From an uncultured Collinsella sp. (GTDB lineage Bacteria; Actinomycetota; Coriobacteriia; Coriobacteriales; Coriobacteriaceae), in contig USSM01000016.1 in the NCBI GenBank assembly GCA_900557455.1, positions 1 through 14,798 of the forward strand: a stretch of DNA of 14,798 nucleotides. The letters run 5' to 3'. Made by a program: the position numbers and the translations under genes. Numbering within the stretch: the stretch's first letter is position 1; the number at the start of each line of letters is the position of its first letter. The notes below the pieces were generated by a model, which searched no databases, was not told the DNA's origin, and saw nothing but the letters and a program-made list of their open reading frames with translations. Positions 14,763 to 14,798 of the stretch are shown here, in pieces.

Positions 14763-14798
14763 TGGACCGCTAAATCGCGGCCATCCCCAGCGACGACC

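Overview
The window looks like chromosome of a high-GC, Gram-positive gut actinobacterium of the Coriobacteriia, most likely Collinsella or a close relative. This is inferred from GC-rich codon use, strong AGGAGG-type ribosome binding sites, the protein families present, and surface proteins held by membrane segments with Lys/Asp/Ser-rich stalks. No rRNA, tRNA, insertion sequence, phage or CRISPR element was seen.

Left part (1-1773): two paralogous lipoproteins of unknown function on the minus strand, the first cut by the window edge. Each has the same lipobox layout. A hairpin terminator lies between them, and a 19-nt sequence is repeated exactly upstream of each gene. Middle-left (1774-4950): a one-carbon (folate) pair, fchA-like cyclodeaminase/cyclohydrolase followed 2 nt later by folD, then a separately terminated C69 family dipeptidase. 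The FolD protein lacks the Lys and Gln that the family uses for cyclohydrolase activity, so the FchA-like neighbour may supply that step. Middle (5037-7331): a small phasin-like protein and an ABC1/UbiB family kinase-like membrane protein, probably one transcription unit, ended by a clear terminator.

Right part (7330-14618): the most notable unit. A promoter abuts the preceding terminator and drives a cobalamin riboswitch. Downstream lie a ~1993-residue exported protein and an overlapping gene for a 300-residue exported protein. The large protein has six Ig-like modules, four transcobalamin-C-terminal-like (DUF4430) domains, a PQQ-like beta-propeller, an InlB-type repeat, a charged stalk and a C-terminal membrane anchor. 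The small protein has an N-terminal anchor, a similar charged stalk and one DUF4430 domain. A terminator closes the unit. The DUF4430 fold is related to the beta domain of animal intrinsic factor and transcobalamin, and the riboswitch ties the operon to B12. The simplest reading is a cell-surface corrinoid capture apparatus made when B12 is scarce, passing ligand to a transporter encoded elsewhere. Binding itself is inferred, not shown.

After that terminator, the right edge holds a tandem pair of long imperfect hairpins with a 62-nt period and a partial third unit, probably an intergenic repeat family or a structured RNA element.
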